NCBI GenBank assembly: GCA_964035545.1
Contig: OZ037772.1
Location: forward strand, 4,747,733-4,811,732
Length of the DNA stretch: 64,000 nt
Direction: 5' to 3'
Origin: Bugula neritina
Lineage: Eukaryota > Bryozoa > Gymnolaemata > Cheilostomatida > Bugulidae
Every line of letters starts with the position of its first letter. The first letter of the stretch is position 1. The notes beneath the pieces are model-generated. The model was not told where the DNA came from, did not search any database, and worked only from the letters and a program-made list of their open reading frames with translations. Both the position numbers and the translations under genes were made by a program. Below are positions 50,151-63,376 of this stretch, one piece after another.

Positions 50151-52598
50151 TAAGTTTTTCGAATACAGCATATCATGGAGTCTGCAGTAACAGACAGTGG
50201 CTATGTATAAATTCTGAAACATTATGTTATATTAAGTATATATTATATCATATCATATGTTACAATATAGCATTATTTTTAGGGTTGTCTTCTTTCTAGA
50301 TTGTTATATGAACAAAATTGAATAATTATGTACATAAAATTGTTTTTTTAACAGATAATGACTTTATAAAAAGAACCACTATTTATGTCTTTTATAAATA
50401 TACCCCTTACCAGAAGATTTAAAATAATAGAGATGAGTAGAATTACATCACCGCTATCTATTTTACAAGTCTATAACCAAGACAGACACGCTACTTACTG
50501 TAGACACACAGACAACTCACTGTATCATTGATACCTGGAAAAGTCCATTTACATTCTCTAATTGTAGGTCATCTAATACTGAAAACACATAAATAGTTAC
50601 AGAGATAGAGCATCTTCAACTGCTACAGATAAAAGTCAACATTCAATGAAGTGTAAAGAAACTGAAAATGAGTCAGTAATCGTCTACAGGTATTCCACCA
50701 TAACTATAGTTTATACAAGTTGGCGGTTTTGCTCTTTTTTATATACATCACTGCACATGTATAAAACTACTAAAACTCTACTACCATGCAACAAAACATA
50801 TTTTAGCCAAAAATTTTTATACTCCTCAACTATATCATATATAATTACAGATACCTACAGTGTCTGGTTCAGACACTCTGGAGAAGATGTACTTGATTGG
50901 AAATAGTGTCTAAAAGACACAAGAGAATACACCATAGATGATATAAAGGTCACACAATCACCCACATGATAGTAGATGTAGCTCTACCAGATAATATTCA
51001 TTTACTGGCTCCAGAGTTGAGATACTTGAGAGTGAAAAATGTGGAATCTGACTCTAACCTGTCTGAGTAAGTATCAGTCTATTACTAAACATATAGAATA
51101 AGATAAGAATAGCTTTAGTGGAGGTGACTACAAACAGAAACAAGCTACCAATTTTCTAACAAAAAATTCAGCTCTTAATAAAATTAATACGTAAACAGAG
51201 TCTCTAATAAAGTAATGTTTTTTGCCACATATATATGATACTCTGTGTGTAATTTTGTTATCACATCAACCATCTGGTCTGCTTTGGTGTGCCAGGCTTA
51301 CGTATATCTTGTGCAGGGTTTATAAGCTATATATTAAAAATAGTAAACGATGTATTTTATTTTAGAGTCTAAACTCTTTATGTAGAATGTAGAATGACTC
51401 AATTTAAAACTATTTGCTGAGCTATCTTACAAAATTACTTCTACCTATTAAGTTACAAGCTGGGTTAATTATGCTATTCTAAAACATTTCTAAATATATA
51501 AGCAGATGCCATAAAGAATGCATAAAATATAACAAAGTAATCTTTTCTGTTTTCATATTATTTATACCGCGCTGCAACCTTAATTCAAGTGTATTATATT
51601 CATTTACCTTCATGTCCGTGACTGTCAGAATACACCTGATTAATTATCAAACAACAAGTAGTTAATGCTGATCACTGATAAGGAGAAAAGAAAACTTTAG
51701 GTTAATTGTGTGTTTGAAACAGTAGTTGTCATAATAATTTAATAATTATATGCCAGCAATTAAAAAAGCGAGTTGAAACTTGGTTCCGCCTAAAGTAGTG
51801 TTTACTCAACTGATAAAATGCATAAGTTTGGGTATATCATATGATACCGATGAAATTGCATAAAACAAGGGAAACATTTTTACTTGGAAGGCTTGTAAAA
51901 ACTCTGTTATTCAGAAAGAATACAAACACCTTTAGGTCTTTAAGATAAGTGAGAATATTCACTTCTGGTAGAACTTAGCACTCTAAGCAAAAAGTAACAA
52001 ATAGCAATATATCACATGTTAGACTCCGGCCACCTGCCAATTATAAATCAGGAGCTGTCTAAATGCACAGGAGTTTAAAAATAGAATACTTTAATAGAAA
52101 TAGTTACACTGTGTATGAGTATAAACGACATGTACTAGCTAGCTAAATAACAGTGTAAACAAACGCTGTGCAGGTGTCTAATATAACATGTCTACTTAAA
52201 CATGTTTGATGTAAATCTTTAATAAACTGTTGGATGAACGAAATAGGTTTTAAATTTCTTTGCTTCAGGGAAGTTATCAATTTGCTATCACTAATCATGA
52301 AACAGTTCATTTCATAAATTTTACCATAGGAAGCTCTACATTATACCTATACTGTAGTAGTTTTACGCTGCATGAGGAATAGAGGTTGTACAATAAGCTA
52401 CGTTGTATTCCTGTATTCTTGTAGTTTTTGACTCATGTAAAGTTTTTCCTAATTATATCTTATGTAAAAAACATATATATTCTCTTACATTCCTGACTAC
52501 ACATTTGGATCATTACATAATATCCATGTGATGTAGTAATTAGCAAAATACAAAACAGACCTACAAACTATAGTTCTGAAAACTATAATGGTAAGATA
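50151..52598. other. AT-rich spacer with one candidate LRR exon
   Basis: Only the candidate exon at 50966-51066 is noted. A segment near 52.14-52.26 kb (GTGTAAACAAACGCTGT and later ACATGTTTGATGTA) recurs near 60.03-60.13 kb among the LRR exons, linking this stretch to the LRR locus. Confidence 0.4.
50966..51066 (+). CDS. Candidate upstream exon of the LRR gene
   Basis: From ATG 50966 the frame reads LPDNIHLLAPELRYLRVKNV and on to SNLS, with an LRR-like leucine spacing. It ends with GA before GTAAGT in phase 2, the phase needed to join the LRR exons at 58.6 kb and beyond. No acceptor or upstream exon was found, and a retroelement of 5.5 kb lies between, so this is tentative. Confidence 0.3.
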
Positions 52599-55500
52599 TT
52601 GCATGCAATGCAACTGCCATTGAAACAGCCAACCAGGATTATCATGGCGGAAAATGCTACCGGAGTACTCCCAGTAGCAGAAGAGCTGGCGCAGCCTCCA
52701 TGTCTTATAGAAAGTGATCCTATACGTAAAATAGATTGCGAGGACCCGTGCTACAAGGTAAAAAGGCGAACAGGCATTGCCTGAAAGCCTCTATCTTCAC
52801 TGGCCAGGAGGATTTTGAACAGTTCATCCAGGAATTTAACGAAATAGTAGCCATTACACAATGGCAACCCCGTGTGGTCCTGATACAGTTGTGGCTGGCG
52901 TTGACGGCGAAGGCCAGGCCTTTTGGGCTATAACCTTACGTCAATGGGATATCTGCTGCACTGTGTGCCACCTTCGGCTTTTCCACTGTAGACGCCAGGG
53001 CCTGTCTACAAGGTCGCGGTGTGACCGGTGCACATCTCTCCAGGAACATGCCGCTTCGGTTGAGAAGTTGGTAAGATCGCGTATGGCGACTTGCCACCTG
53101 TTAATCAAGAGTGTTACACTTTTGATACCTTTTGGCAATCACTTAACGACCTTTTTCTCTACCACCAGTTTCTGGCGAGAAGAGTCGTGACAGCTAAGAA
53201 TGCCTTTCGCGAAGGTGAGGCCTACCTATTGGCTACCCAGCTTTGTAGGTGTCGCATGAGTTCCCGACAGGTTAATGTAGACTAGGCAGAGGATCGCTAT
53301 GGTCATCGACCCACTCACATAGCGGCAACCACCGCAAGTTATCCATTAGACCCAGAGGTTAGCTGTATGACCAAAATGATGGGGAAGCTAGTGGCAGTCC
53401 TAGCTTAATCCGAGGCGTCGAGCTCCGCTCAAAAACTCCTGCAGTCGAGGGTTGGGCCGTGGCAACGACCCTCTGCCATGTGCTGGGAATGTGACGGTCA
53501 CAAAAATCTTCATTAGGAGTGCCTGAGGATGGGAAGGGAGCTAAACTCTCACAACCCATAGATGTTTCCGCCTACTGCGAGTCGAGCGTGAGGGACTTCC
53601 CATGGGAAAACCGTCAGCTGTTCGAATAGATGCGACGGACAATCCTGCAAGGATGGCAGGTGCCACACAAAACAGATCGACCGTATAGTAGATCGGATAT
53701 CTTCACCTTGCCACTCTACAATAGCTTCGGCGGGTTACCTGAACCAGAACCTGAAGAGAGACAAGACTTTGCATCTGAGGGAATGCTTTTCCCCTCTTGA
53801 AGACCTGCTCGTGACTGCCGAAAGTCACATCAGTCACAGCTCAAAGCGAGAGAGGTATCTCCTGCATAGAATGAGCGAGCTAAGGGAGTACAGGTTCAAA
53901 CCTATTGGGCAGCTACTTCTTACCAGGCAAAGTAGCCGGTCAGGTTGTCATCTTCCTGTTAGATTCAGGCTTTACCACAAACATTTTTAGTCGCCAGATC
54001 TTTGATACCCTCATCGCTAGAGATAAGGCTGGGTTGGAACCATACGACGGGGAACATGGCACGTTGGCGGACGCGTCATGTATTCCCTTCCACAGGATAG
54101 TTAAGGGCAAGCTTTTAGCTGCAACTGCCTTGCTGAGGTTTGCATTGTAATCATACTATATAAGAATTCAGTACCAGTAAAATAAAATCTCACCTAATTG
54201 TGCTAGAGTCAGATTTTATAAACTATGTTGTAGATCTTCTTTTTCCCCAGTGCAATTTTTTTGGAAATTTCAATTTTCATTTTTTTGCAAAGTTAGAGAC
54301 AAAAACACTGGCCAATTTTGCCAGAAAAGCTGACTTTTTAGTACCAGCAAAATATCTCAGCAGCAAAACATGATATCTGAATAAAAATTGCACTGCTGGA
54401 ATCCAAAGATATTTCTCCAGTGCAAATTTTGTTCTTTTTCCAATGACTTTGCTAGATTGCTCATAAATTGGTGATTTATACACTGAAAATGCTATTATTT
54501 TTAATAGGAAACTAGCAGCGCGCAGCACTTCACGCTTCAATGAGCACGTAGGGATGAGAAGATATTGGCGCGTGCATACTTATTGCAGGCTTGCTAGTTG
54601 GCAAGCTATAATAAATAGCTTGCTTTGTACTTTGTTTATGTAGCACCTATATTGGAATGTTGATAGATAACGCAGCCCTAATGAAAGTTGCTGCTTCATG
54701 GTTGTAGTTTGATCTTAGGCTAAACAAATGCAAGTAGGCAACACGCATGCCACTCGCAGAGCAATATTATTCAAGAACCTGAACTACATTTTGAGAGAAA
54801 TTTTTGATATTCTTAGTGAGGATGCCCTTAACTATCCTAGGTCTATGGTATAGTTTAGTTGACAGGACATGTGCAGGATCAGGCTAACCGGAAGACGTTC
54901 ATTGCCTGTCAACGCAAGGAGGATGCTCTTTTCGGAATGCTGTTCTTGAAGGAAATGGATGCCATATTGACCTTAGAAAGCCTGCGGTGGTTATGGCCGG
55001 GTATAAGCTCACCTTTTTCAACAAGTTTGGCAGTCCTTTCATAGGAGGCGTGTAGATAGTACGGAGCTGTATGATACCTAGCTGCTCTCGTCCAACTATC
55101 TATTTCAGGGTGAATAGTAGGCGGATCTTAGAACTAAAAGTAGTGGAAGGCGTGCATGATAGAATCTAACTTGCCAGCAGCTTAAATAAGTTGACTGCAT
55201 GAAAAGAGATTTTAGTGAAGTGTATCAACCCTTTCACGTAGTCTGTGGAGCTGTCGTCTGGGTTCATGGTGGGCCGGTTTCACTCTGTCTAAAAAAGAGA
55301 TGTGGGGCCGTCATTGGGCGAGATGACGGACAAGCTCTGTCGACCTCAGCAAGGAGGTCGGACACCGGTCCTGACACACATCAAGGACTTGTACAAAGTG
55401 GCCTGTCAGGGCTGCATTAGAAACGAGGAATGCCTGGCCATGGCAAAGCTGCTGCGGGAGTAAAAAGACGTGTTTCGTAATGGAGGCTTGTAGACCTGAC

Positions 55501-58100
55501 ACGGGCTGTCCGTCACAATATTCTTCTAGCTGCAGGGGCGGTCCCGATCCCACAATCTACACATAGGTTAAGACCGGAAAAGAAAAAGGTGAGCCGACAA
55601 ATCCTGGATCTTTTGGACCATGACTTCATAGAGCCAGCACACAATGCGTAGAGCTCGCCAGTAATTTTGGTCAAGGAGACAGATGGGAGTAGGCGGCTCT
55701 GTGTGGATTACCGCAAGCTCAATAACGTACCCCCTTCCCTCCCAACCATGAGTCTCTGGATGCCCTGGCCGGTAAGAAATACTTCAATACGTTAGACTTG
55801 CTTAGTGAGTACACGCAGGTCTTCCTTAGCCTTGATGCTCAGTATAAGGCTGTGTTTATAACGCTTGATGGGCTCTGAAAATGGAAAGTATTGCCGTTCC
55901 GGTTGCCCTCTGCCTCGGCCACTTTTCAGAGACTCACGGAGAAATTTCTTAGCGGACTCCACTGAAAGACCCTGCCAATCTACCTTGATGACATCATCAT
56001 GGTCTTCCTAGACTTTGCGACCAATGTCAGCCATTTGAGAGAGGCTTTCGTAAAACTCAGAGGTGCCGGTCTTAAATTGAACCCCTCTAAGTGCGCTTTG
56101 TTACAGCTGGAGGCTAGGTACCTGGGGCACGTTGTCGGTCAAAACGGCGTGGCGACAAACTCCGAGAAGGTAAGGGCATTGAAAGACTTGGTCAGCTTTC
56201 AGGATTTGACTAGACTCCAGGCATTCCTGGGTCTGGTAAGGTACTACTGACAGTACACACCAGAGTTTGCAGGATGGCACGGCCATTAAAGCGGCTCACC
56301 ACGAAAGGGGTTCCTTTGCGGTGAACTCCGGTTGAACAACAGGCGTTTGACCATCTCAAGGGTTGCTTGCTTGAGGCTCCTGGCTTGGTTTATTCCGACC
56401 TAACTCGGGAATACATCCTGAATACGAACGTCAGCTACCACAATGTCGATGCTGTGTTGTGGCTGGTCCATGAGGACTGAGAAGTAGTACTAACTTACTT
56501 TGGTAAGGCTTTTTTCGCTGCCGAAAAGACTCACTGCACTATCTGGAAGGAGCTCTTGGCAGCAATCAAGGCGATGAAACAGTTCAGGCGTTTTTTTTAT
56601 GACAGAATGTTTGGGCTGCATACAGACCTTGCTTCATTGGTTTGGTTGAGCAACCATTAAGCAAGATCGCGTTGTGGCTTGAAAGCCTGTCCGAGATTTC
56701 TTACTGTGGAAAAACCACGGCTTTGCAGACGGGCTAAGCCGGCGACCTAATGGAAGATGCTGACAGTGTCTTGGCATCAAGAAGAGTGATGGAAGCTGCT
56801 CATGCCCCGAGTTGGAGACGCTGTCTGACTTTGGAGCGTAGTACAACTGGGTGCACGGCCAGCTGGTAAAAGTGCGTAAGCTGTACGAACCCTCCCCCGC
56901 TAACCCCATTTTGGCTGGTAGCGTCTCTGAGCTGAGGAAACTCCAGGAAAACCTTTCTGGAGTGGTAGCCGACCTAAATCAGGTCAAGAAGAAATGGAGA
57001 TGGCCCAGTGAGGCGCCACTGCCAACGCTGCGACTCCTTACGGATCAACGGTGATGTACTTCTAGCCATCACGTCGGTCGCCAACGGTAGACACCCAGAG
57101 AGGAAGAGGGTGGTCAGTCTTGCCGTCTATTTGCCGAGAGGTAATTTGGAACACTCATAAGCAGGCTGATGCAGGAGTTCAGAGGGTGTTTGCCAAGTCG
57201 TCACTCCGGTGGTACTGGCCAAAGATGGGCGTGATGTGCAGCTCAAAGTAAGACAGTGGGAAATCAGCCAGGCCAGTAAGCACGGCTGTCTCCCTGGTGA
57301 GGCGGGATGGCAGAAGTTATATGCTGGCTGGCCCTGGAAAGCAGTAGCTGTTGAGCTAGTCAGGCCATGCTCCTAACACTCCGAGGCAACAGCTGGATCT
57401 TCGTGATCAGAGGCCATTTTACTCGGTGGGCTGACACACTGGCTATCCCAGACACATCGGCTCCTACTGTGGCCCGTGTGCTAAACCGGAATGTGCTACT
57501 TTGGCCTCCCTGAGCAGATACATTCGGATCAAAGTGCTCAGTTTTATTCACAACTAATGAGCAACTTCTGTCGCTTCTGGGAGATGAACCAAAGCAGCAC
57601 TAACCATCCACAAGGTACAAGGTGGTAGAGTGTAACAACAGGATGTTGGGTGATGCGCTCTAGACCCTGCTCCTTGGCCTTAATCCAGAGAAATGGGAAA
57701 CAGCGGTTCCACAGGTCATGTGAGTTCCCAACCACCTTACCTACCATGTTCCTGACCACAATTCTGTACACGAGTATGTGGGGGAGTTGGTAGAGCGCAT
57801 GAGGGCAGCACACAAAATGCTTCGGGAGAGGCAATGACAGGTGCGGACTGAGGGCTCTTATGAGCCTCCCCCTATCAGGTGGGAGACTGGATCTAAATGG
57901 CCAACTACAGCAGGCGTTGTGGACAAGCAGCTTAGTTATGGCCCAAGTTCATGGAGCCCTACCTGGTAGTCGAGGCTATGGCCAATCATACGTACAAGGT
58001 CAAGCGCTCCATACAGGTAACAATCCAGAATGAAGATCGTTGGAAACCGTATTGAGCTAGTCCAATTGCGATAGGAAAAGCGCCACGTTGTTGGAGCCTA
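52599..58100 (+). pseudogene. Decayed Ty3/gypsy retrotransposon
   Basis: Gag starts near 52.64 kb (MAENATGVLPVAEE; FTGQEDFEQFIQEFNEI). Protease is at 53.9-54.05 kb (VVIFLLDSGFTTNIFSRQIF, catalytic DSG). Reverse transcriptase is at 55.6-56.25 kb (SSPVILVKETDG, RLCVDYRKLNNV, YLDDIIMVF, ARYLGHVVGQNG). RNase H and integrase remnants lie at 56.4-57.5 kb, and an integrase C-terminal part at 57.78-58.06 kb (EYVGELVERMRAAHKMLRER; PYLVVEA). Frameshifts and stops are frequent, so it is dead. No LTRs were recognised at either end. GC content is clearly higher than in the flanks. MITE C is inserted between protease and RT, and MITE E abuts the 3' end. Confidence 0.85.
54091..54841. mobile_element. CACAG-ended MITE, copy C, inside the gypsy element
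   Basis: Starts CACAGGATAGTTAAGGGCAA and ends CCCTTAACTATCCTAGG (last bases mutated). TC precedes and follows it, a possible 2-bp duplication. The orientation is that of copy B. It splits the gypsy coding region, so it is younger than that element. Confidence 0.85.
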
Positions 58101-58222
58101 GACAGGATAGTTAAGGTCAACCTTTTAGTTCTAGCTGCTATGCTGATGATGCATTGTTATCATATAAGAAATCAGTCCCAGTAAAATGAATTTTTACCCA
58201 ATTGTGCTAGAATCAAAATCTA
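58101..58222. mobile_element. CACAG-ended MITE, copy E (left fragment)
   Basis: Starts ACAGGATAGTTAAGGTCAACC and follows the left ~120 bp of copies B and C (AGTCCCAGTAAAATGAA, CAATTGTGCTAGAATC), then ends. Confidence 0.7.
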
Positions 58223-58569
58223 AACGTATTTGAATCTATTGAGAAGTTTTAAAATTAGATATAATTTGCAAATAAATATATGTTAACAAAGATATAAATC
58301 CATATAAATACCATGACATATTATAGTCAAGGAAAGCATAAAACATATTACAATATTTTAATATCTTCTGTTTGAAGTTAGTAAAAGTTAAAAAGTTAGA
58401 TTCATTAAAAAGCTTTTTTTGGGAAATATACAGGTAAAGCTTCAATATGTAATATCCTGCAGACTAAAATCAATTGTGTTGAGTTAGCAACATATAATAC
58501 AAAAAAATTGTTTTTTATATATATTTTGTATTATAAAATTTGTATTTTATAATTTATTGTCTGCTATAG

Positions 58570-58710
58570 CATGTCTGATCTGAAGAATCTGGAGACTCTT
58601 GATATGTCGGAGAATAACTTCAGTGAAGGATTACCTGATGTATTCACATCGATGACATCTCTAAGAGAAGTGAATATGGAGAACTGTGAGCTACCAACTC
58701 TACCTAAAAG
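58570..58710 (+). CDS. LRR exon 1 of the array
   Basis: 141 bp, phase 2 on both sides (TATAG acceptor, AAAAG before GT). It encodes two leucine-rich repeats: MSDLKNLETLDMSENNFSEG, then LPDVFTSMTSLREVNMENCE and LPTLPK. Exact multiples of three with symmetric phase let these exons be duplicated or skipped without breaking the frame. The parent protein is not identifiable, because only LRRs are seen and the gene extends past the window. Confidence 0.75.
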
Positions 58711-59485
58711 GTTTTTAAAACCAACAATTATATGAAGTAGAAATAAACTGTTTTTATCTGGGATTTTGCATGGCTACATGTTTTTAGATTTATATTTTTT
58801 TAAGATAGATATTTTGTCAAAATTTCTCAAATCTGTTGCAAATTCTTGCAATATTATTACATAAATAAGCAAATAATTATACGCTAATGAAGAAATGTTA
58901 TGTATAAAATTATAACATGTGGTTAAATACAATATATTACATATGACAAACGGTACCATACTTTAGTTTCTAATGCTTGAAATGAGTAAATTAGGTAAAT
59001 AATAAGTTGACTTTATTCGCCTTTTCTTAAAAACGAAAAAGCGTAAGTTTCAAAATGTCATATCCTGCTGACTAAAGTAATTCTTTAATCTGGCAATATG
59101 ATGTATAATTGATATTTAAACAAGTCATACAGTAATAAAATTTGAAGTTTTAGAAACAATTATTTTGAAGTATTACATAAAAACGAATTATTTTCAAAAA
59201 TATAGTGGTAACAATAGAAAATATTGTTTTATATACTAATAAAATCTATATTTCATAACTGATATTCACCTTAAGATCTTGAAAAGAGAAACTCATGCAG
59301 TATATTTCACACACATATGTGATATTTATATGTAATAATGTATTTTATTCAAACTTCATTTTCCATTGGATGAAATTTTTATAATATCAATATACGACTT
59401 TATGCTAGAACTGCATTGCCTTTGCTTTAGATGGTCGTAATACTATAATTATAATGTTGCCTCAACTGGTATATGTTTACTATAG

Positions 59486-59625
59486 CATGTCTAATCTGAA
59501 GAATCTGGAGACTCTTAATATGTCAGGGAATAACTTCAATGAAGGATTACCTGATGTAGTCACATCGATGACATCTCTAAGAGATTGAATATTAGTTTCT
59601 GTGAACTACTAACTCTACCTGAAAG
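59486..59625 (+). pseudogene. LRR exon 2, frameshifted by 1 bp
   Basis: Same unit (MSNLKNLETLNMSGNNFNEG) but 140 bp long. Compared with the copy at 63.2 kb, one A is missing in AGAGA(A)TGAATATTAG, so the frame stops right after TSMTSLRD. Splice signals are kept. It may be skipped or dead. Confidence 0.7.
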
Positions 59626-61390
59626 GTTAGTAAGAATGTATTAAATAAAATGTTCATTAGTGTGAAGGATATAATTCTGCATTAGATGTACCTATTTTTT
59701 TATTAAAGTTATCTACATATTCTGAAGTTGAGCTTGGAAAGTTCTAGAAGCATTTTGATTAGCTTTCTAGAGTTTCTAAGTGCAATATGTCGGGTTCACA
59801 GTAGAATCACAAGTACCAACTGTGTTAAACTTTTTCCACTGAGAGTTGACCACCGACTTTTCAGCTGACACCTTACCAACTACACTACAATAACTATTGG
59901 GTAATCTTAACATCTCATTCAACCAATTCTTCTGAACTCCACTGGCCCCTTTTCTACTCAATAACTATTAGGCTTCCCTGACTTCTCAACTCCCTTTGCA
60001 TCCAAACATACTACATGGCTGGCTATAGCAGTGTAAACAAACGCTGTACAGTTGTACAATATAACATCTCATATTCAATATAACATGCTTACTCGAACAT
60101 GTTTGATGTACATTTTTAGTAAACTCCCAGATGAATAATAATAATTTTTTATTCTCTTTACTTAATGAAAGTTTTCAGATTGTTATAACAATTCTTGATA
60201 CAGTTATAAAATCTGTGATCGTCCCCTCTTACCAGAATAATAGCTAATACAATCATTATAATAGCATATGTAACTTGAGATAGGAGTACGCTAATGTGTA
60301 TACAGGTCTAGTTCAACTCATCCTTCTGAGCCATCCCCCCCCCCTTATATATATGAGTAGAGTAGCTAGTCCTGAGTTCATTCAGGAAGCGCATTACATG
60401 ATATATAGATTTAGGCATAAAATAATTTGTAAACGAGCACGAAGAACAGTAAAAACATGCATGAGGGTCTGTCCAACATGTCCCCTGCCTACATACTTGT
60501 GACCCTCCAACGCATTACAGATAAACTTATTTTTAAACATAAATTTGAGTTATGAAGAGAGAAAAATCACCTTTTAGATGTTTTTTTATATAAATATAAT
60601 ATTACAAAACATGGAGCCTGCAATAATTATTGAAACTCCACTGTGTAATGATTCTTAAGAACGTAGAATAAAGTAATTTGAAATAATCGATAATGTGGCC
60701 CCTAGCCCAAGCTGAAGTTTAGAATATGTGGCTCCCACCATAAAATGCTCTGTTTCGAAAGCCCTCGCTACGAAAAGGTAGGAAACCCCCAGTCTAATAC
60801 ATGAGCTGCCTACTTGTATGACACAGCGGATGTGCACAGCCATAATCTACTACAATATTACTAAAGGAGTAAAAACTTATTTATGATTTGACTTTTTTAG
60901 CTGTTTCTTGAAAAATAAGAAGCTCAAGCTTCAATATGTCATATCCTGCAGACTAAAATCAGACTCTGATCCGGCAATATAAATTATAATGTATGATTCA
61001 TATTTAAATAAGTCATACAGTATTTTGTTATACTATAAGCTGTGATAAACTTTACAGATTTAGAAACAACTAATCTGCATTTTGAATTATAAAACAAAAA
61101 TGGATTATTTTCAAAAACTACCGGTAATGATAGAAAATATTGTCGTATATACTAATAAAATATAAAATTTATAACTTGTATTCAGCTTAATGTCTTGAAA
61201 TGAAGAACTCTGCAGTATATTTCACACACATATGTGATATTTATATCTAATAATGTCTTTTATTCCAACTTCATTTTTCATTAAATAAAATTTATATATC
61301 AATAAAAAACTTTACGCTATAATTACATTGCTGTAGCTTAAGATGGTTGTATTACTATGTGATGTCTCAACTGGTATATGTTTACTATAG

Positions 61391-61531
61391 CATGTCTAAT
61401 CTGAAGAATCTGGAGGTTCTTGATATGCCAGGGAATAACTTCAGTGAAGGATTACCTGATGTATTCATATCAATGACATCTCTAAGAGAGTTGCATATGC
61501 AGAACTGTGAACTACCAACTCCACCTGGGAG
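61391..61531 (+). CDS. LRR exon 3 of the array
   Basis: 141 bp, phase 2/2. Encodes LKNLEVLDMPGNNFSEGLPD, then VFISMTSLRELHMQNCELPT and PPGR. Intact. Confidence 0.75.
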
Positions 61532-62307
61532 GTTAGTAAGAATGCATTAAATAAAGTGTTCATTTGTGTGAAGGGTATAGTTCTGCAATAGAAGTACCTA
61601 TTTTTTTATTAAAATTAGCTACATGTTTTAAAGTTCTACAGTTTTACAAACTTTCTGTATTTCATAAGTGAAATATATTAGGTTCACAATAGAATCAAAA
61701 GTACCAACTGTGTTACATACTTCCCATTGCAAGTCAACCACCGATTGCTAGCTGACGCTCTATAACCATTACATTACAAGGACTACTGGGTTATCCTGGC
61801 ACTCCATGCAACCAGTTCTTCTAAACTCTACTAGTCCCCTTACTACTTATTTAGTTTAGGCTTCCCGGGCCTTTCAACTCTCTTGCCATTCTACTAAAAT
61901 GCTATACTAAATGTGAAAAAGCTCCCTAACCATTACACATGGGTCGTTAGGTAATCTCAACACCACACTAAGCTGTTCACATGTGCATTCAGCTCCCTGC
62001 TACCATAAAGCTGTTCACGTGCACTAACCGTCATAATGTAAGAACTTCAATTACAGGAGGTTCTAATTTTACATGCCCCTCCTTTCAAATGGAAGGATAT
62101 CACAATTACTAGACATCAAATTTTTATAAGCGCATTACAGAGATTACTTGGTTAGCATGTGAATAAAATCTTAGTTGTATATATTATATGCTTCACTTGG
62201 TCTAATACATGAGCTGCCTACTTGTATGACACAGCAGATGTGCACAGCCAAAATCTACTACAAGATTACTAAATGATGTTTCAATTACTATATTATGTTT
62301 ACTATAG

Positions 62308-62448
62308 CATGTCTAATTTGGAGAATCTGGAGACTCTTGATATGTCACAGAATAACTTCAGTGAAGGACTACCTGATGTATTCACATCAATGACATCTCT
62401 AAAGACATTGTATATGAAGAACTGTGAACTAGAAATGCTACCTGAGAG
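62308..62448 (+). CDS. LRR exon 4 of the array
   Basis: 141 bp, phase 2/2. Encodes LENLETLDMSQNNFSEGLPD, then VFTSMTSLKTLYMKNCELEM and LPER. Intact. Confidence 0.75.
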
Positions 62449-63235
62449 GTTAGTGAAAGCAACTCAATATGAAATGCAAATAAACTATTTTATCTGTAGT
62501 ACACGACATCCAGGATTTGCCCGCATTTCTTTATATTTAAATTTTTTGCTGCTGAATAATTTCTGAAAATTCTTCAAACCTGTGAAATTATCTTTGCTAT
62601 ATTGTGTATAATATGCAAATAAATGCACGCCAATAAAAAGAATATATGTAGTATTATGACATATGATTCTGGAAAATATAAAAAATGTTACAATACTTTA
62701 ATTTCCTATATTCCTTAACGCTTGAATTAAGTAAAAGTTGATGAGTTAAGTTCAGTATATAGTTTTTTCTTGAAAAGATATACAGCTTTAGCTCTATTAT
62801 ATAATATACCTGCAGACTAAAACTAGCCATTGATCTGACAACATAATGGTAATTGATATCCAAATTATACAACTTTTTATTAAACACAATGAAAATTGTT
62901 AATTTGACAATCTTTAAATTTTAAAGTATAACAAAAACAAATTATTTTAGCAAATCACCTGTAATTATCGAAAAGAAATGATTTTAAATGTGAATAAAAT
63001 TTTAGTTGTACATCTGATGCTTTACTCAGTTTTAAAAAAAGCTCATGCTACAGTACATGTTTCACATGCATATGTAATATCTACTGTATATCTACTAATG
63101 TATTTTATTCTAACTTCATTTTCAATCAAATAAAATATGTATGTCAATCGGCAATTTTATGCTTGAATTACATTGCTTTAGCTTAAGATGGTTTTATTAC
63201 TATATGATGCTTCAACTGGTATATGTTTACTATAG

Positions 63236-63376
63236 CATGGCTAATCTGAAGAATCTAGAGACTCTTTATATGCCATATAATAACTTCAGTGAAGGATTAC
63301 CTGATGTAGTCACATCAATGACATCTCTAAGAGAAATGAATATTAGTTTCTGTCAACTACTAACTCTACCTGAAAG
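63236..63376 (+). CDS. LRR exon 5 of the array
   Basis: 141 bp, phase 2/2. Encodes LKNLETLYMPYNNFSEGLPD, then VVTSMTSLREMNISFCQLLT and LPER. Intact. Its second repeat resembles exon 2 more than exons 3 and 4, showing mixed ancestry. Confidence 0.75.
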
